From Amblyornis subalaris (lineage: Eukaryota; Chordata; Aves; Passeriformes; Ptilonorhynchidae), in contig JACAXG010000255.1 of the NCBI GenBank assembly GCA_018881555.1, forward strand, positions 574,941-638,940: a stretch of DNA of 64,000 nucleotides, given 5' to 3'. Made by a program: the position numbers and the translations under genes. Positions 12,206 through 26,415 of the stretch are shown piece by piece (within the stretch, counting starts at the first letter, position 1; every line of letters begins with the position of its first letter). A model generated the notes under the pieces. The model had not been told where the DNA came from, did not search any database, and saw only the letters and a program-made list of their open reading frames with translations.

Positions 12206-15200
12206 CTATTCTAAGCAATCTCTTTTTTCAAGAACTAGTTTGCTCCACTTGTAGAAATGGAAGATGAAGGGTGACCACCTAAGAAATCCAGGTGGGATGT
12301 GGCTTTCCTTAAAACCTATTTCGGTAAGATAAGGAACAAAGCCTGCTGACAGTGTTCCAGTACAGACCCACTCAATTTAGAAGAGTCATTTCAGTGGAAA
12401 ATCAGAGTACTGCACAATGGTCCATACTGAACCATTTTAAAAGCTTCTGGGAACATCACATTTTAAAGCTCTGGAACCAAGGAAGAATATTGACTCACCC
12501 TTGTTTTGACTGCTTAAAATTCTGTTGCTTTTGGAAAGAAATGGTTGTGTTAATTTGAAATAGTTTGGTTCTGTTTTGATTTTCATATTGCATAGTAAGT
12601 ACAAACTGTTGTCATAATCAAAAAGGTTAATTCAGTCCCTTGAATTTTCTTTTTCAGATATTTTGAGAGGGTGACTCAGAGCACAGCCAAATGTCAAAGC
12701 CTCTATGTATGTTAAGAAACATTTCAACCTTTTCAGATTTCCACTCAAAAATGGCATTATAGTCTCAACCTGTTTCCACAGCTGTGTGTTCAAATGGGGT
12801 CTGATCCACTACAGGCTTCTCTGTAGTGAAAACCACATATAATTTGACTCATAGTTACAGAGAATGTGTTACACATTGGCTGATGCCTTCTTGATGTATA
12901 GTTACGCTTTTTGGGTTGTTTTTCTGTTCAATGAAGACCAGCGTGACTCTTATTCAGAGTATGCAAACTGCATGGTTGTATGCCATGAATATTTCTCCAC
13001 ACATGTCAAATTGGCTGACATTTACATAGAAACAAAAGAAGAGACAGTTGTAAGAGCAGAGATTGAAATAATCCAAAATACTCTCTGGAAGAAAAAGTGT
13101 TCAAATGCTCCATCTGAACTACCATGTCACAATCTTTCCTTCAAAAAACTGAATTCTCTGAGTGCAAGTACCTATATATCTCTAGTCATTTATTGGATAG
13201 AGGTATATCTGAACTACAAAAAAGAAAAAAAAAAGCAAAACAATTTATATGAAAACATCCAAATTCCGTGCAGTGAAACACGACACTAAAGTGTATTGAA
13301 ATGTGTATCTAAGGGCAGGTTAGATTCCCTAAAACCAATACGTAATAGGTCTTGAATAACTATGGTTATTTGGATAGCTGTGAGTATGTTTGGAGCACAG
13401 GAGATGACAAAGTACATAAAAAGGAGATAACTGAGGAGGACAAAAAGGAGACTGGATAAACTGCTTTAAATCTATATGCTGCTATTTGAACAACAACAAC
13501 AACAATTTTATATCTTGGATGACTAATGTCAAATTAATTTTCTGCTTTTGGCAATTAATACTTCATTCTGGTTTTATAAAAGATACAATACTTCATGTTT
13601 AATCATTTGAAAAGTGGGAATAATTTTTTTAAATTAATAAGTGTTACTGCAATTATTTAATATAGATGAGAGCAGACACACGGAATTTAGTTTTAAGCAT
13701 TCTCACTCAGGCAAAATCACATTACACCAAAGGAAGGGTGTATCTGTTTCTCTCTAGTTCTTGGCTATACATACTTCATATATACTTGTGTGTATACATA
13801 TATCCACACTTCATATATCTACTTATATACTTTTTTATATATATATATACATACACTTCAATATAGCTGCTCCATTGGAGTAAAAAGGAGGAGGCATGTG
13901 AAGTTTTTTTACTTAGAAGCTGGGTGGACTAAAAAGTAGCAGAGACCCATATAAAGGTGTTTTGTTTAAGATTTTTTTTTCTGTTGACTCTCTGGCATTT
14001 GACAGAACCATATCCCACACTGTCCATCTGTAAAGAAACCATCACTAAAGCTATTGTATTAGCTCATTCCTTTATTTGGGAATGCTCTTAAATCAGCTTT
14101 GTAATTCTCAGTAAAAACGTGAAACCTTCTTGATGTTTTACATAGTTGTCATTTATCAACTATTATACCATGGAACAAAGGCATTATTTGTCACTGAAAA
14201 CCTCAGTAACTTTTGTTATGCTTATCTTCCACAAGAATGCCATTGTGTCTCGCTGATGAATTAGTGTTCTTTGTATTCCAAGTTTTCTCTCGAAGTCAGT
14301 TTTAAAGGCAACTCTATAGGTTTAACATTTGCAGGTGAAAGACTCTAGCTTTTACATGTTTACATGTGTGTATTTTACGTTTACTACAGTACAGGGTTAG
14401 TGTCATTACAAAGTGTTCCATTTGTTCAATAAGATCTAGTACTATAGGAAAAGGAGGGGTTTGTTCACGCATAAACTTCTGCAAGTAACTGTTTGATTGC
14501 TAATCTGACAACATAGTGGTTTTTCTTTCCATTTGTTGTGTTTCATGGATTTGGTTTGATCTATCTCATTACTCTTTAAAGGAAAAGCAAAAAGGAAGCA
14601 GAAGAGGAGATCCTCTCTCTTCTCCTGAAGTTCTTCATTATGTGGATAACATTTATTTTTTGAAATATGTGTTTTAACTTTGAGTTTTGCATTACAATAT
14701 TGAAATATTGGTTCCTACAAATAGAAAATCTAGCCATTCTGAGTGAAATATACCCAGCTTTTGACAAACACAAGGGAAAACCTAATGCTTCTAGTGGAAT
14801 AAAGGGAGAACCCATTTCTCTGGCTGTTTTGGGAGATTAACCTGAAAAGGAAAGAGCTGTTAGGGGAATAAAAACTGAACAAGTGCTGTAGCATTAAAGG
14901 AGGTTATGTTTATTCTGTCTACAAGATCAATCCTACAACTTTTTGTATCCTGAGCTATGTACTTATAATTAATCTTTAAAAACTTTTCCTTGTTTCAAAT
15001 GTTACCAGCAGATTTTACAAATCGGAGCAAAATGCCTCAATGTAATTTTCATGTGTAAAATCCCAGAAGGAGTAGGGAAGAAAATATGTAATATATTTAA
15101 TAACCTACCTCGTATCAAACACATAGACACACACAAGCCAAAAAAAAAATAGAGAGTTTGAACCAATCTCCATTCTGCCATTTTATGACTCCTGGGTGCT

Positions 15201-15224
15201 TGCCTTAACAAACCTCACTGACGG
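12206..15224. other. Intergenic, no gene seen
   Basis: AT-rich sequence containing (CAA)n near 13,491-13,506 and an AT-rich microsatellite near 13,770-13,860. The longest frame (12,864-13,289, 141 codons) ends in a lysine-rich low-complexity run from a poly-A tract, has no domain I recognise and is not treated as a gene. Confidence 0.5.
13770..13862. repeat. TA/CA-rich microsatellite
   Basis: Imperfect runs of tata, cata and ttatatatatatata across about 90 bp. Confidence 0.7.
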
Positions 15225-15540
15225 CCAACTACTAGTCCAATGGGACCTCTAGGCTTTAGTGCAGAGCTTCTTTCCAACTGGGTGGCTCCCAGTATATGCT
15301 GGTGCCTGGGGCTATTGTTCCCAGGTGCAGGATTTTGCATTCCTTGAACTACACAATCTTTATGTCAGCCCATTTCTCCATCCCTCTGGATGACAGCACA
15401 ACCCTCTGGCATATCACCCACTCCTCCCAGTATCAGCCTCTCCTCCCGGTGTGATACCAGCAACAATTTGAGGGTACAGTCTCCGCCACCATCCAGATAA
15501 TTTACAAAGTTTTTAACTCATTTCGTGTGACTTGAGGGTG
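15225..15540 (-). mobile_element. CR1 LINE fragment, antisense, ORF2 region
   Basis: Reverse-complement CR1 coding-end sequence: ggattttgcattccttgaac, gtcagcccatttctcca, ccctctggatgacagcacaaccctctgg, cactcctcccag and tgagggtacagtctc...catccagataatttac. It lies further 5' in CR1 than the other fragments and lacks the terminal tail. Confidence 0.8.
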
Positions 15541-16359
15541 GACAAGCACTGAACTAATGAGTTATTACCTGTTCTTATAAGAAGTCAGGCATAAAAATAC
15601 GGTCTCACAAGATCGATAATAAATGGCTGGTTTGATGTTTGGGGTTAAAGCAAAATGTTTGTATCTTACAAAATTCTGTAATCATGTTACCTTACCATGA
15701 TCTTCCTTCAGAATCCAATGATAGAAAATGAATGCCTGACTTTTCTTCTCCAAGTCTATGTGCAAGAGAGAATTCAGCAGGTCCTCCATCTATATTGAAG
15801 CTGTGAACTTAAACATTTGAAACCCACCAGGCTGGAGTTTCAACTAGACAAGCTGAACTCTGTCCCATTGCTGTTTCCACTGATCCTGGTTTTATTTAAG
15901 CAAGTGGGTGGGGGGAAGAATCGTCTTTCATCAGAAAAGTCAGGCACTTCTTTAATGCCAGAACTTTCTCACTTTGAGGGCCAGTGCCAGACAAACAAGG
16001 GAAGATATAATTTTTTGTTGCAGGAAAACTAAGATTAAGTCTAAGTTTCTGTTCCCTCACACCTGTGATGGCAATTTTGAGGTATGTGTTAAGTACTTTG
16101 TGCATATTTTTTGGCAACCGTAGGTGAATTCATTAGAGCCCTGGTTACAAACATGGTGAAGTGTCATGAGACAGTTGATATCCTTTCCCCCTATACAGAG
16201 ATAACCACTTCCTTTTCATAAGTAATTCAGAATATCTGAGTCATTAAGGGTCTGCCTCAGAGTGCTATTTCCATCATGTTGCTGTTTTTGTGGCTTGCTT
16301 AACATGTGAGTTATCTATACTAGCCTTTTTTTCTGTTTACATTCATGCCCTTGTCACCT
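15541..16359. other. Intergenic, nothing recognised
   Basis: AT-rich unique-looking sequence. It ends in a poly-A run at about 16,369-16,385. Confidence 0.5.
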
Positions 16360-16399
16360 CTAGAGAAAAGAAAAAAAAAAAAAAAGATAATATCTTGAA

Positions 16400-16915
16400 A
16401 TAAAATACCACAAAATAACAGAACAGTTAGGGTTGAAAGGGATCTCTGGAAATCATGTAGTCTAACACCTCTGCCAAGACAGGGTCACAGGTGGGTTTTG
16501 AATGTCTTCAGAGACAGAGACTTTGCAACTTCCCTGGGCAGCCTGTTCCACTGCCCTGCCACCCTCATTGTAAATAAATTCTTCCGTATGTTGAGGTGGA
16601 ACTTCTTGCGTTTTAGTTTATGGCCCTTATTCTTCATCCTGTCACTGGGCGCTACTGAAAAGAACCTGTCACCATTCTCTTGGCACTTGACTTTGAGACA
16701 TTTACATGCATTAACAAGACCACCTCTCAGTCTCTTCTCTTCTTTAGACTAAACATGCCCAGCTCCCACAGTTTCTCCTCATGAGAGATGCTCCAGACCC
16801 CTCATCATCTTTTGTGGCCCTACTGGACCCTCTCCAGTAGCTCCTTGTCTTTCTTGCACTGTGGAGATCAGAATTGAATATAATACTCAGGATGTGACCT
16901 CACTGAATATGATAT
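16400..16915 (-). mobile_element. CR1 LINE 3' region, antisense, diverged
   Basis: The segment reads agttagggttgaaagggatctc, tgggcagcctgttccactgccctgccaccctcattgtaaa, cagctcccacagtttctcctcatgagagatgctccagacccctcatcatctt and ctggaccctctccagtagctcc. This is the reverse complement of a diverged CR1 3' end. An A-rich tract lies just to its left. Confidence 0.85.
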
Positions 16916-17139
16916 GTTGTGAATTATTGTAGATGTTTGTTCTCTTTTTTCCCCCCAGTATTGTTATCTGACTTTCTCACCAATGATTTGACAGGAGGAG
17001 GCTGTTCTCTATAGCAAAAGTAATCTTAAATAAGCCAAGAAACATATTGAGTAGATTAGGTAGCATAATTTTAGGTCATTTATTCAGGATTCATTCAGGA
17101 TTTAATTAGCAGTACTAGTTAAACTTCTTTACTACTAAC

Positions 17140-17205
17140 ATAATTATTGTTATTATTATCATCACCATCATCATCATTATTATTATTATGTCAATAATAA
17201 TAATA
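17140..17205. repeat. (ATT)n/(ATC)n microsatellite with inverted arms
   Basis: attattgttattattatcatcaccatcatcatcattattattattatg is followed by tcaataataataata. The ATT run and the following AAT run can pair into a hairpin. Confidence 0.8.
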
Positions 17206-19261
17206 GAAACAAAAAATGACAGGTGTCATAGTAGTACCAAACTTCTTTTAATTTCCTCCAGTATCCCTTCTCTCCCTTCTCTTATAGTGTTCAGTATCTT
17301 AGCTATCTTTTTTTATATCAAAGCCCCAATATGATTAAGCAAACAAGTAGTGCAGCCTTTGAATCCTCTCTCTCTATAACTTCCTGCCAAACCTTCCACT
17401 TAGACGTATAACTTCCTCTTCTAGGAAAGTGTTTTACACTTTCTTACGTAACTCAGCTGCTTAACATCTGATCCTTATCTTGTCTTTTACTTCAGCATTT
17501 TCCCATTTACCAGTCAAGCGGTGTTAAAGTTGCTTCCTTTCCCTTTGTTATTTCAGAGTTTGTGTCATTATAATTATATTGCCACACTTTCTGTGAGAGA
17601 TAACATTGCAAGAGGAGATTTTTGAAAGCATTAACTCCCCAATAGCTATAGTACTACTTTAAATTTTGTAGCCTAAAGGTATAGGAGGTATGAGTACAGA
17701 CTCACTGCCGTTGAGGTGCATATTCCCTGACCATGCACTCATCTTAGGACAGGTTTAAGGCAAGTAATGTGCAGCTAAACGTAGAAACTTGAGTCAGAAC
17801 CTGGAAGTGTAATAGACTCCTGAAAGCAGCAGACCCTGTGGTGCAGTGCATTAAACAGTGAAAGTGTAATTCCACAGTGAAACAAACGTGTTAGATCTCC
17901 ATCAGTAAATGATTCTCCACGGATAGTACTGTATGCCTTAACACCAGCAGTTGAGCTTAGACATAGCCCCTCTGCTAAGAAATCTGTGGAAGCAATTTTC
18001 AGAGGTGTATGTCCCCCAAAGCAGATTCCAGGAAAATTTAACTCCAAAGAGTTAAATAGAGCAGCTCCTTTCTTTGTGAAGCAGAATGTGAGACATTGCA
18101 CTCTGTTTACTTCATTTGTGCTTTTACTCAGAAACCTCAAATGTAGAAACAGCAGACCAAAAGAAAAAGCACAAAGAGCTGATACAGCTGCTGCACAATG
18201 AAAGCATATTTCAATCTCTATTCCTGGCATTCAGAGAGAAGAAAAGAACCCAGCTTACATAGAATTTGATTATATTGAGCAAAAATAATCTCAGCAATAA
18301 CTCCTTGAAAACAATATAGTGTCTTTTCTTTTTCTTTTGGGACCAAAGGAATATTACTTTTATATTTTACTAAATACCAAATTAGTGTGTGGTGCACTCT
18401 GAAGTCTTCTATTTTTTATAACTGTAAGTTGTGGCATTCATATTTAGCCTTTCCTACAAATCTGCTTTAGTAATGGGACCAAATATACCACATAAACTAA
18501 AAAATTAATTTAATTGTTCCCCTTCCTGCCACTGTCAGGTCAAGATCTGTAAGACTAACATGTGCCTGGTTCTATTTATGTATTTATTTTTAATTATCCA
18601 TTATATGAGATTTTTTTGTTACTGCTGATGAGTTAGAGCTTGAAGCCTGAAGAATTTGTTGTCAGTTCATTTGGTGTTTCTTACACAGAAAAGGTAAAGA
18701 ACAAAGAAATAATTTCTTCCTGCCACTTGTGCAGAATTGAAGTTCGTTTACCCTTTTTCTTTGTGGTAAACAATCTGGAAGTACTGTTTCTTTTTTTTTT
18801 TTAATTCATTTTGTTTTATTTTTTTATTTTGGTTTTCCAGGGGTGTATGTGGCAGCCCTTTCCCCTTTTTCTCTCACACTTCAGTGATGGTATTTCTTTC
18901 TTTGTTCCAGATAAAAGGAAGTTTTGCTGCTTTTATTCAAATCCTAGTGAGCTGGACAGCTGCCAGAGTTTCCATCAGATGGCTTCAGCTCCAACTACTT
19001 TCAGCTCATTTGGAGCTTCAGTTCGGCTATGACACGGGAAACAAAAATATTTTACTAACTCAAACCTTTAAGCTTGTATAATGCATTACATTAGCAATCA
19101 TTAGCATCTCCTGGGCTATTGTTTGCGTGTTTTGAGTGCATAGTTAAAAACATTAAAGCACTTAGGTACGTCTCCAGACTGTGTGAAAAAAGTACAATAA
19201 CTGGTGTTTTCACTCTCTGTTTTACAGACACAGTATTTTGCATCAGTAATGTATTGAGTTA
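17206..19261. other. Intergenic, no gene seen
   Basis: AT-rich. The longest frame (17,775-18,230 minus, 151 codons) has no family resemblance I can name and no splice or CpG context. Confidence 0.5.
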
Positions 19262-19325
19262 TACTGGAAGTGTTCAAGACCAGTTGGATGAGGTTTGGAG
19301 CAACCTGGTTTAGTGGAAGGTGTTC
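19262..19325 (+). mobile_element. Short CR1 fragment, sense
   Basis: actggaagtgttcaagaccagttggatgaggtttggagcaacctggtttagtggaaggtg matches the CR1 3' region just before the terminal repeat. The tail is absent. Confidence 0.7.
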
Positions 19326-19552
19326 ATGCCTTATGATAAACAGCTAGAGCTAAATAAGATGAATCCAACTCTGTGTGCGTGTGTATACATACAAATATAC
19401 ATACATATATCATTATATATCTTTGAGCACAGCTATGCCTGACAGACCTTGAAGGGAAGGTTTCCTTTTGTTTGAATCTTGGAATCTATGTCAGCAGCTT
19501 TCAGCAAAGCAGGCCTTCCTATGACAAAGCTCATGTTTCAATTTTTTGTAGA

Positions 19553-19800
19553 TACATAAAATCATGGACTGATTGGGGTTGGAAGGGACCTTAAAGATCA
19601 CCCAGTTCCACTCACCTGTCATGGGACACCTTCCACTAGACCGTATTGCTCCAAGGCTTCTCCAGCCTGGTTTTGGGGCATCCACAGCTTCTCTTGGCAA
19701 CCCTTGCCAGGGCCTCACCAACCTCACAGGGAAAAACTGTTTCCTGGTATATAATCTAAACTTGCCTTCTGTCAGTTTAATGCAAACTTCAAGCATCCCA
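19553..19800 (-). mobile_element. CR1 3' end, antisense
   Basis: aaaatcatggactgattggggttggaagggaccttaaagatcacccagttcc is followed by caccttccactagaccgtattgctccaaggcttctccagcctgg and ctcttggcaacccttgccagggcctcaccaacc. This is a classic reverse-complement CR1 tail. Confidence 0.9.
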
Positions 19801-22274
19801 TTCAGCTTCTGATTTCCCATACAGCAGGCAGTTCAGACAGTCCTAATGGAAGGATGACCTCTGTCCTCACCTGCCTTCCAAGACATTACTGGGAGACCAA
19901 ATATGCTGGCAGTCTCCTTTTATTTACACCCTTTTGGTTCTTGGAAAAAGATGCATTGGTTTCCTTTTATTGCTTCTTCGTATTCATTGTGGCATTAGCA
20001 CTCACAGAGATTGTGAGTAACAGCAGTTATAAGCATGAGTTGTTATGATCCACCTGTCTATCACTTACAAATTATGAAGAATAATTTAGAAGTAAATCAG
20101 GTGGTATAATAATAGTAATATATGATCAGATTATTTTGGTAAGAAAATATCTGAAGACTGAAGCAGTATGTGAATGATGTCACTTCTCTTTATGATGAGA
20201 ATGAGCCAACTGCTCTACACCATTCATGATTTTTCTTCAAAACTGGAATCATCCTCTTTTAGTTTCCAGCTAGTGGAAAGGCATCATATGCAGCAGTGCT
20301 ATGTGACTTTTACTTTTAAGCCACTATTTAATTCATGACATTGTTATTACTCTTGCCTACTTGCATTTGTTCAAAGCAACCCATTTCATTAATAATAGAG
20401 AAATCTGTGCCCTTCATATACTTAATTTTTATGCAGCAAATTTCTCATGGTTGATGTTTCTCAGATGCCTTTTATTCTGCTCTTTCTATTTACACATTTA
20501 AAATCATTGAAGTTCAAATGCACAGTGTATGCTGAAAGATTTAAAAGTATATCATTAGTTTAAAACTTGCAAGATAACATGCAGATCTATTTGGTTCACA
20601 GTGGCCGGAGTCAGATTCCCATAAACTACTTGTGGGCAGTGTCCAGTTTTTGTTCATCTCATATGCTACATCAGAATATGCAACTTTCACACATACATAA
20701 ATTTTGCATCCATATGTTCTCTGAAGCAAAGAGCACAGATTGTTGTCATAAATATATATAAAATGTAAGAATACAGATAGTATTGTAATAGAATGACAGA
20801 AAGGAGAAGACTGTTATCCTGTCCATTGCAGTTGGGGGAACTCTTTATAAAATCAAGAGGCACATAAGGACCTCCAGTGTGTCATGAGATAGATGTTAAA
20901 GAGTGGGTGAATCACCCTTCGGAGATTATACAGGCAACTCACCCTAATTTAAATCAAGCACTCAGCTTCTTAAAAAAAAGGTGAAGGGTTTCTCAACTAC
21001 TGTCCCCCAGAATTCCAACGAGGTTGTCCTCACTGTTAAAACAATACATCTTTTTTTTCCCCCTGTGTTTCTGCCTTCAATTTCCACTTTCCTCCAATTT
21101 CCAATGGAGTTTTTTACACCGTTGTGTGCTATGTGAAAGATCTCTTTTCTACTAAACTTTGGTTTAGATCAACAGGTTATGTTGAAAGTCTCACTTGGAT
21201 CTATGAAGTCAGTTATAGTCCTGTAATTAGCCACATGACGTTTTATTGAAGTCTCTCGCTTTTTGTCAGAACGCACACTGCACCTGTGCCACCATCAACA
21301 AATATAATGTTACTATAATCTTCCTAGTTTAAATTTTCCTATTTAAACAGCCAGGATTTTTTGACACACTCATCATGCTGGTAGAAATCAGATTTTTCAT
21401 CTGATACAGCTACATATTAGAATTGCCCTTGCACTGATCTAGTGACAAATGTGTTTTATCTTATTTCCTGGAGACAACATGAAAGTGATGTTAAAATAAA
21501 ATCTGTTATTTGATCTAATATGAACTTTATTTCTTTTCTTTCAGAAGCACTAAACTACTTATTGCCATGATGTTTTGATGCTAGGAAAAGAGAGAAAGCA
21601 ATTTTTTTTTTTTTTTAACAAAGTATTAATTAGGATTTTATAACTGCAACAAAATGCAGGGGAAAAAAATGTATACATTTACTTCAGCAGGCTTTGAATC
21701 TTGTCTTCAGATGTTAGCAAGACACATTCACCCTGTGCATAGAAGTATTCACAGTGACAAGTACTAGCACGCGCTTTAAATGATTGGTGAAAACTTCTTC
21801 CCATAACATCATTTGTCTTTGAGACTTTATGTTTTAGGGATTGTGAGATTGCTTGAACAGCAGAATGTCATATTCTAGAAAATGAGAAAATGTTCCTCTG
21901 GGTGAGGGTGAATCAACTCATGTGTCTGTTAGTCACTCAGGAGCTGTCTGGGTGCAGTACAGTAGCAAATGTAAAGCAGGTCGTTCTTCCTTCACTTGTT
22001 TTGTAAAGACATCAGAAATATTTCTATTTTAAAGAGAACCAAACCCAAGAAGCAGATGTTAACATCCTCATCAGTATGCAGCCCAATTTCCTCAGATGCA
22101 TTTCATCTTCTTCTAAAATGAAAGTGTTTTGGTTTGCTGCAAGCATGACATGCAGCCTTGCATACCTTTTAGTAATGCTATTATATCAATCTCTCATGCT
22201 GAGTGTCTTCTTCACCATATAATTATGATATGATTTTAATTTTATTTATTTTATACTTACTGGAAATATGTACA
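19801..22274. other. Intergenic, nothing recognised
   Basis: AT-rich with homopolymer T and A runs near 21,050 and 21,600. No supported gene or repeat. Confidence 0.5.
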
Positions 22275-22372
22275 CACCTAGTGGAAGGTGTCCCTTAATA
22301 TGACAGGGGGTTTGGAACAAGATGATCTCTTAAGGACCCTTCTAACCCAACCTATTCTATGAAATCCAACTT
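22275..22372 (+). mobile_element. CR1 3' end, sense
   Basis: acctagtggaaggtgtccctt...ggaacaagatgatctcttaaggacccttctaacccaacctattctatgaaatcc is the last 100 bp of a CR1. Confidence 0.8.
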
Positions 22373-25300
22373 TATTTCCTTAAACATTTGTAACATATAT
22401 ATTTACATAACTCCTTTACCCCTTTGCTTCTTCAGCCATAACTATCTGCCAATCCTGTAGATCTTTTTTTCTTTTCTGTAGAAGTACCAGTAATATTTCT
22501 AGACTAGCTCTGCTGGAAAGTGTCAACAACAAAGAAAAACCAACTACCAAAAGACTTCTTTCTTCTCTGTGATGATGTTCTTATTGTAAATTTGGTCTGT
22601 CAATACCATTTTCTTGTCAACCAAACTCTGAGTTATGTAAGAGATTTATTTGAGTGCGGACTGTGGGATAGTTGGTTTAGTTTTTTTACTATGGCAAGTA
22701 AGCCTCATTGGGCTTACTACAGCAGTGCTTCTGGAACTTCTGCTGCAAGGAGAATTTCAGCTCTCATCGCTCCTTACAATTCCATTTTTTGGGTTTCTGC
22801 TTTCAAAATGAGATATAAAGCCCTAAGTTGGAATGTAGCAGACATTCATGTGGCTGTATATTCACCCCAATGCTGATTTACAATACCATTTGTTTTCAAG
22901 GACTGGCAGGAAGCAACACCGTGACATTTCAATTCCCTGCCTGTGTTCAGCTCTGCCAACACAAGTTACAGATTTATTGTATTATATTTTTTTTCTCCTT
23001 TCAAATGCAAGTACCTCTGGAATCCTCTTCTGTAATGAAGTAGGAAAAAAATTCCACAAGCTCGTCAGATGGTGCTTGACCTTTTGGGCATTTTCTTCAC
23101 TGCACTATGTTATTTAGCAGTTATGGAGATGAAATTGTCTTTCTTTAGGCATTCTTTGCTTTCCTGATATTTCAGCAATCATTTTCTCTCAGGCTTTGGC
23201 TTCCACTGTTTATTTATTAACCTCAAGAAATACCTGGCTTTTATAGTGATTTCTCTGATGCAACACTTGTCCTCTGTGGATATCTCTGAAAACATTCCAG
23301 AAGGTATCAAAGAACCACCAACTAAAAGTGAATTCTTGTGGTTAACATGGTGTTTTTCTTTAGACGGGCGTTATTCCCCACATCTTAACACTTTTCAGTG
23401 TAAGAGTGCATGTCTTTAACTTCCTTCCTTTTATATTTATTTGTATGGTATAGTCATGACAATATTTAGCAAAATAAATCGGTGAAATAATTAATTGGTA
23501 GACCTAAGTGTCTGTTACCCTCCGTCTTCTCTTCTACAAAATGTGTGCTTGAAGGGGGTTGGTAGGACTAAATGATCATTGGGATCAGTCATAAGTCTTT
23601 TCAGACATGCAACCATCCCACAAAGTGTTCCTTCTTGCCCAAGTTAAAGCACTTTTAATGATGCCATCATGTCGTATGGCAGGGGAATATCACTTTGGTC
23701 ACCTTGGGTCAGCTGTCCTGCCCGTGTCACCTCCCAGTTTGTTTGTTGTGGAGCACAGCAGTAAACAGAGAAAACATGAGTGCCCTGCGAGCGCTGCTAA
23801 TACTGGTCTGCTATCAAAGCTGTTTTAGCCAGAAATCCAGAGAATGGCATGTCATGGTTTGCTGTGAACGTAATGATCTCCATCCCAACCAGACTCAGTC
23901 CAATCAGAAACTGAAAAATCACTTATGATAGAGGAGAAGAGGAAACTCAATGCAGAGCACTACAATCCCTTTTTTAGTGATGTGCCATTTAAATTATTAT
24001 TTTTTATATATAATGAAAAAATGTTCCATAAACTTTGTGTGGGGCAACTGCACATAGTATTTCTTTGTGGAAGATCTCAGCAAATTTTTATTTTTTCAGA
24101 TACAAAGTAATTTTCTTAATAGTGAGGGGAGATAAATTGCAAAGCAGGTTCATTACTTTTACAAGAAGATGCTTGCAAAATTAGTTATCTTACATTCAAG
24201 GTGAGCTGGAAGCAATGTTTTCTTTTAAAGCCGAAAACACACACAAAACCCCCAAAAACTCTAAACAAAAACACATCCCAAGAACTATACAAATAGCATA
24301 GAGGGAAAATGTTTAGGATAAGGTGTAATTTATTCAGTGTAAAATTAAATTATAGCTTTATGTTGTAATCCAATTTAAATTTTCTGCAAGGTCCACAGGT
24401 GCTGTGTCAGAGTTGAAGGATATTACAAGCACATCCTAGGATTGCTGACCTAATTTATAACTTAAAATTTTAAACTTTCATTAAAATCCATCTGATTCAG
24501 CTTTACTGGTTTTATATGTATACTTAAGTTTATTCCAACTAGTAGTATTATGGCTTCTCAATAAAAGGTAAGCATATTTCCGTGCTGAATGTCATAAATT
24601 TGAAGAATTGGGTCCACAGCAATGGAAAACAGTGAAAAATCTAAATCTAAGATCTGAAAGCCACTTCAAACATCCAATGCACAATGTGATATTTCATATA
24701 CCAACATTGTCATTAAAAAGTATGAAAATATCTGGTTTTTAAATGAGAAAAATCCAAATGAATACAAAAGTTGATGCTGAATTTATTTTCAAGTCAGGAA
24801 AAGGAAATACTAATGTGGAATAAGCTGAACGAATTATCACAAAACATTTCTATTCAAACAGCAGGTACTTTTAATTACTGTTGATTCAACCTGTAGATTT
24901 CCAAGTCTCAACTTACAGTCTCCCCTCTTGAAGGAGCTGGACATTTTAAATTTGTGGTATTTCTCACCCTTTTTTAATTCTACCTGAAACCCTGTGAAAA
25001 CCTCAGGGAAAAAAAAAAACAGAGTGATTTTTCTGTCCTCTTTTATTTTCCTATTCTTTGCTGATCTTGGGAAGAAAGTCAATATCGCCCTTTAAGAGAA
25101 GAAAAGTTACAACTGCTTTATATTTACCCTGAGAACTGACAAACCTATCATACATGAAATATTATTACGACGTTTTATATGCATGTTTGTTATCCCAGTA
25201 AAAGCATGGCTATTTGCTTTACTAGTAAATTGCAAATAAAGAGGAATTTTCAAGATAGATTCACCTGTGTATGTATAAATTCACAACTTCAGCAGTTCCT

Positions 25301-26289
25301 GATGCTACAGTAAGTAGCAATAATTGAGAAGTTGTTTTGTTTTGTTTTGTTTTGTTTTGTTTTGTTTAATATGTGGGCAAGAAGATCTTATTTTTCTCCA
25401 TTTACAAGGCTGTTTTTAAAAGGGATGAAGAATTGAAGTCTGGATTAAGTATAGACAACTCTGAGTCTTTCTGGAAACATCTGAATTCCCTCACAAGACC
25501 AAAAAAAAAAACTTATAAGAATAAGCAGAGTTCTTTCTGTTTAGGTCTTTATGCAAAAAGAGGAGATAATGTGGTTTCTGGTGCTATATTGAGTATTACA
25601 GTTGAACTGTGCAGTAGGACTTGCTTTCAGAGTTATGTGAACATAGCAATGCTAGTCTAGCTCTTGAATCCACTCACATGATAAGAGCTGAATTAACAAA
25701 GTAATCTGCAAAGAATGTACAAATATCTGCTTAGTTTCATAAAAAATTAGGATGTGAATGTTTTATTTTCTTCATACAGCTCTGAAGTGCATATGTTTTC
25801 CCTTGTCCTGTTCGGAAGCCTCAACCAGTTGATAGGTAGGATGTGCCTACCCTGTTAAAAGTTACTGCTCAAAAATTTTGCGGTGAATATTTGCAGCCTG
25901 TGGACATCCATACACTGAACAGAATCCCTAGAGCCATGGGGTAACAACTCTGGAAACACATTTTGAGAGGGAAAAGTGTAAACTTCAAAGTTGTACATAC
26001 ATCATGTCTCCCTAATTTTATGGGCAACAAAAGGTACCAGTTTACTTACATTTAATTTTCAAAGATTTTATCTCAATTGATAGAACATCTGTGATGTTCC
26101 ATCAACCACCTAAATCCCCAGGCTTGCATCCAGGGATGACATTTGTGCTGCCAGCAGGACTGTCTTGCCTTCAGCCACCATGGTAACATAAGCTAAGCTT
26201 GCCTTTACTGTGCTGCTTGGTGCATATGAGCTAAAGCATGATGTATCGCAGGGCTGGAGAACAAGAAAAGACTGAAAAATCTTCACCAC
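22373..26289. other. Intergenic, nothing beyond simple repeats
   Basis: AT-rich. It contains a pentanucleotide (TTTTG)n near 25,333-25,368. A possible CR1-like scrap at 23,550-23,590 (ggggttggtaggactaaatgatcattggga) is too short to call. The frames at 22,520-22,876 and 25,373-25,660 look like chance. Confidence 0.5.
25333..25368. repeat. (TTTTG)n microsatellite
   Basis: Seven near-perfect copies of ttttg. Confidence 0.9.
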
Positions 26290-26415
26290 AAGAGGTTTTC
26301 CAGATGTGAATGGACAGGGTGCTAGATAAGCTTGTCTAGACTCCATTTTCCATGAAATGTTGAACCACGTGATCCCTTGAGGTTCCCTCCAGCTGGACCT
26401 GTTCTGTGATCGTCA
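26290..26415 (+). mobile_element. CR1 3' end, sense, diverged
   Basis: ggacagggtgctagataagcttgtctagactcc ... tgttgaaccacgtgatcccttgaggttccctccagctgg ... ttctgtgatc resembles a CR1 terminus of a different subfamily. Confidence 0.65.

Noticed and set aside
12864..13289. 141-codon ORF, plus strand
   Set aside because: Lysine-rich low-complexity end, no domain, no splice or promoter context, AT-rich background.
17775..18230. 151-codon ORF, minus strand
   Set aside because: No recognisable family, and a plus-strand frame overlaps it. A frame of this length is expected by chance in 64 kb of six-frame search.
23550..23600. Possible CR1 scrap (ggttggtaggactaaatgatcattggga)
   Set aside because: Only about 35 bp with weak similarity and no terminal repeat.
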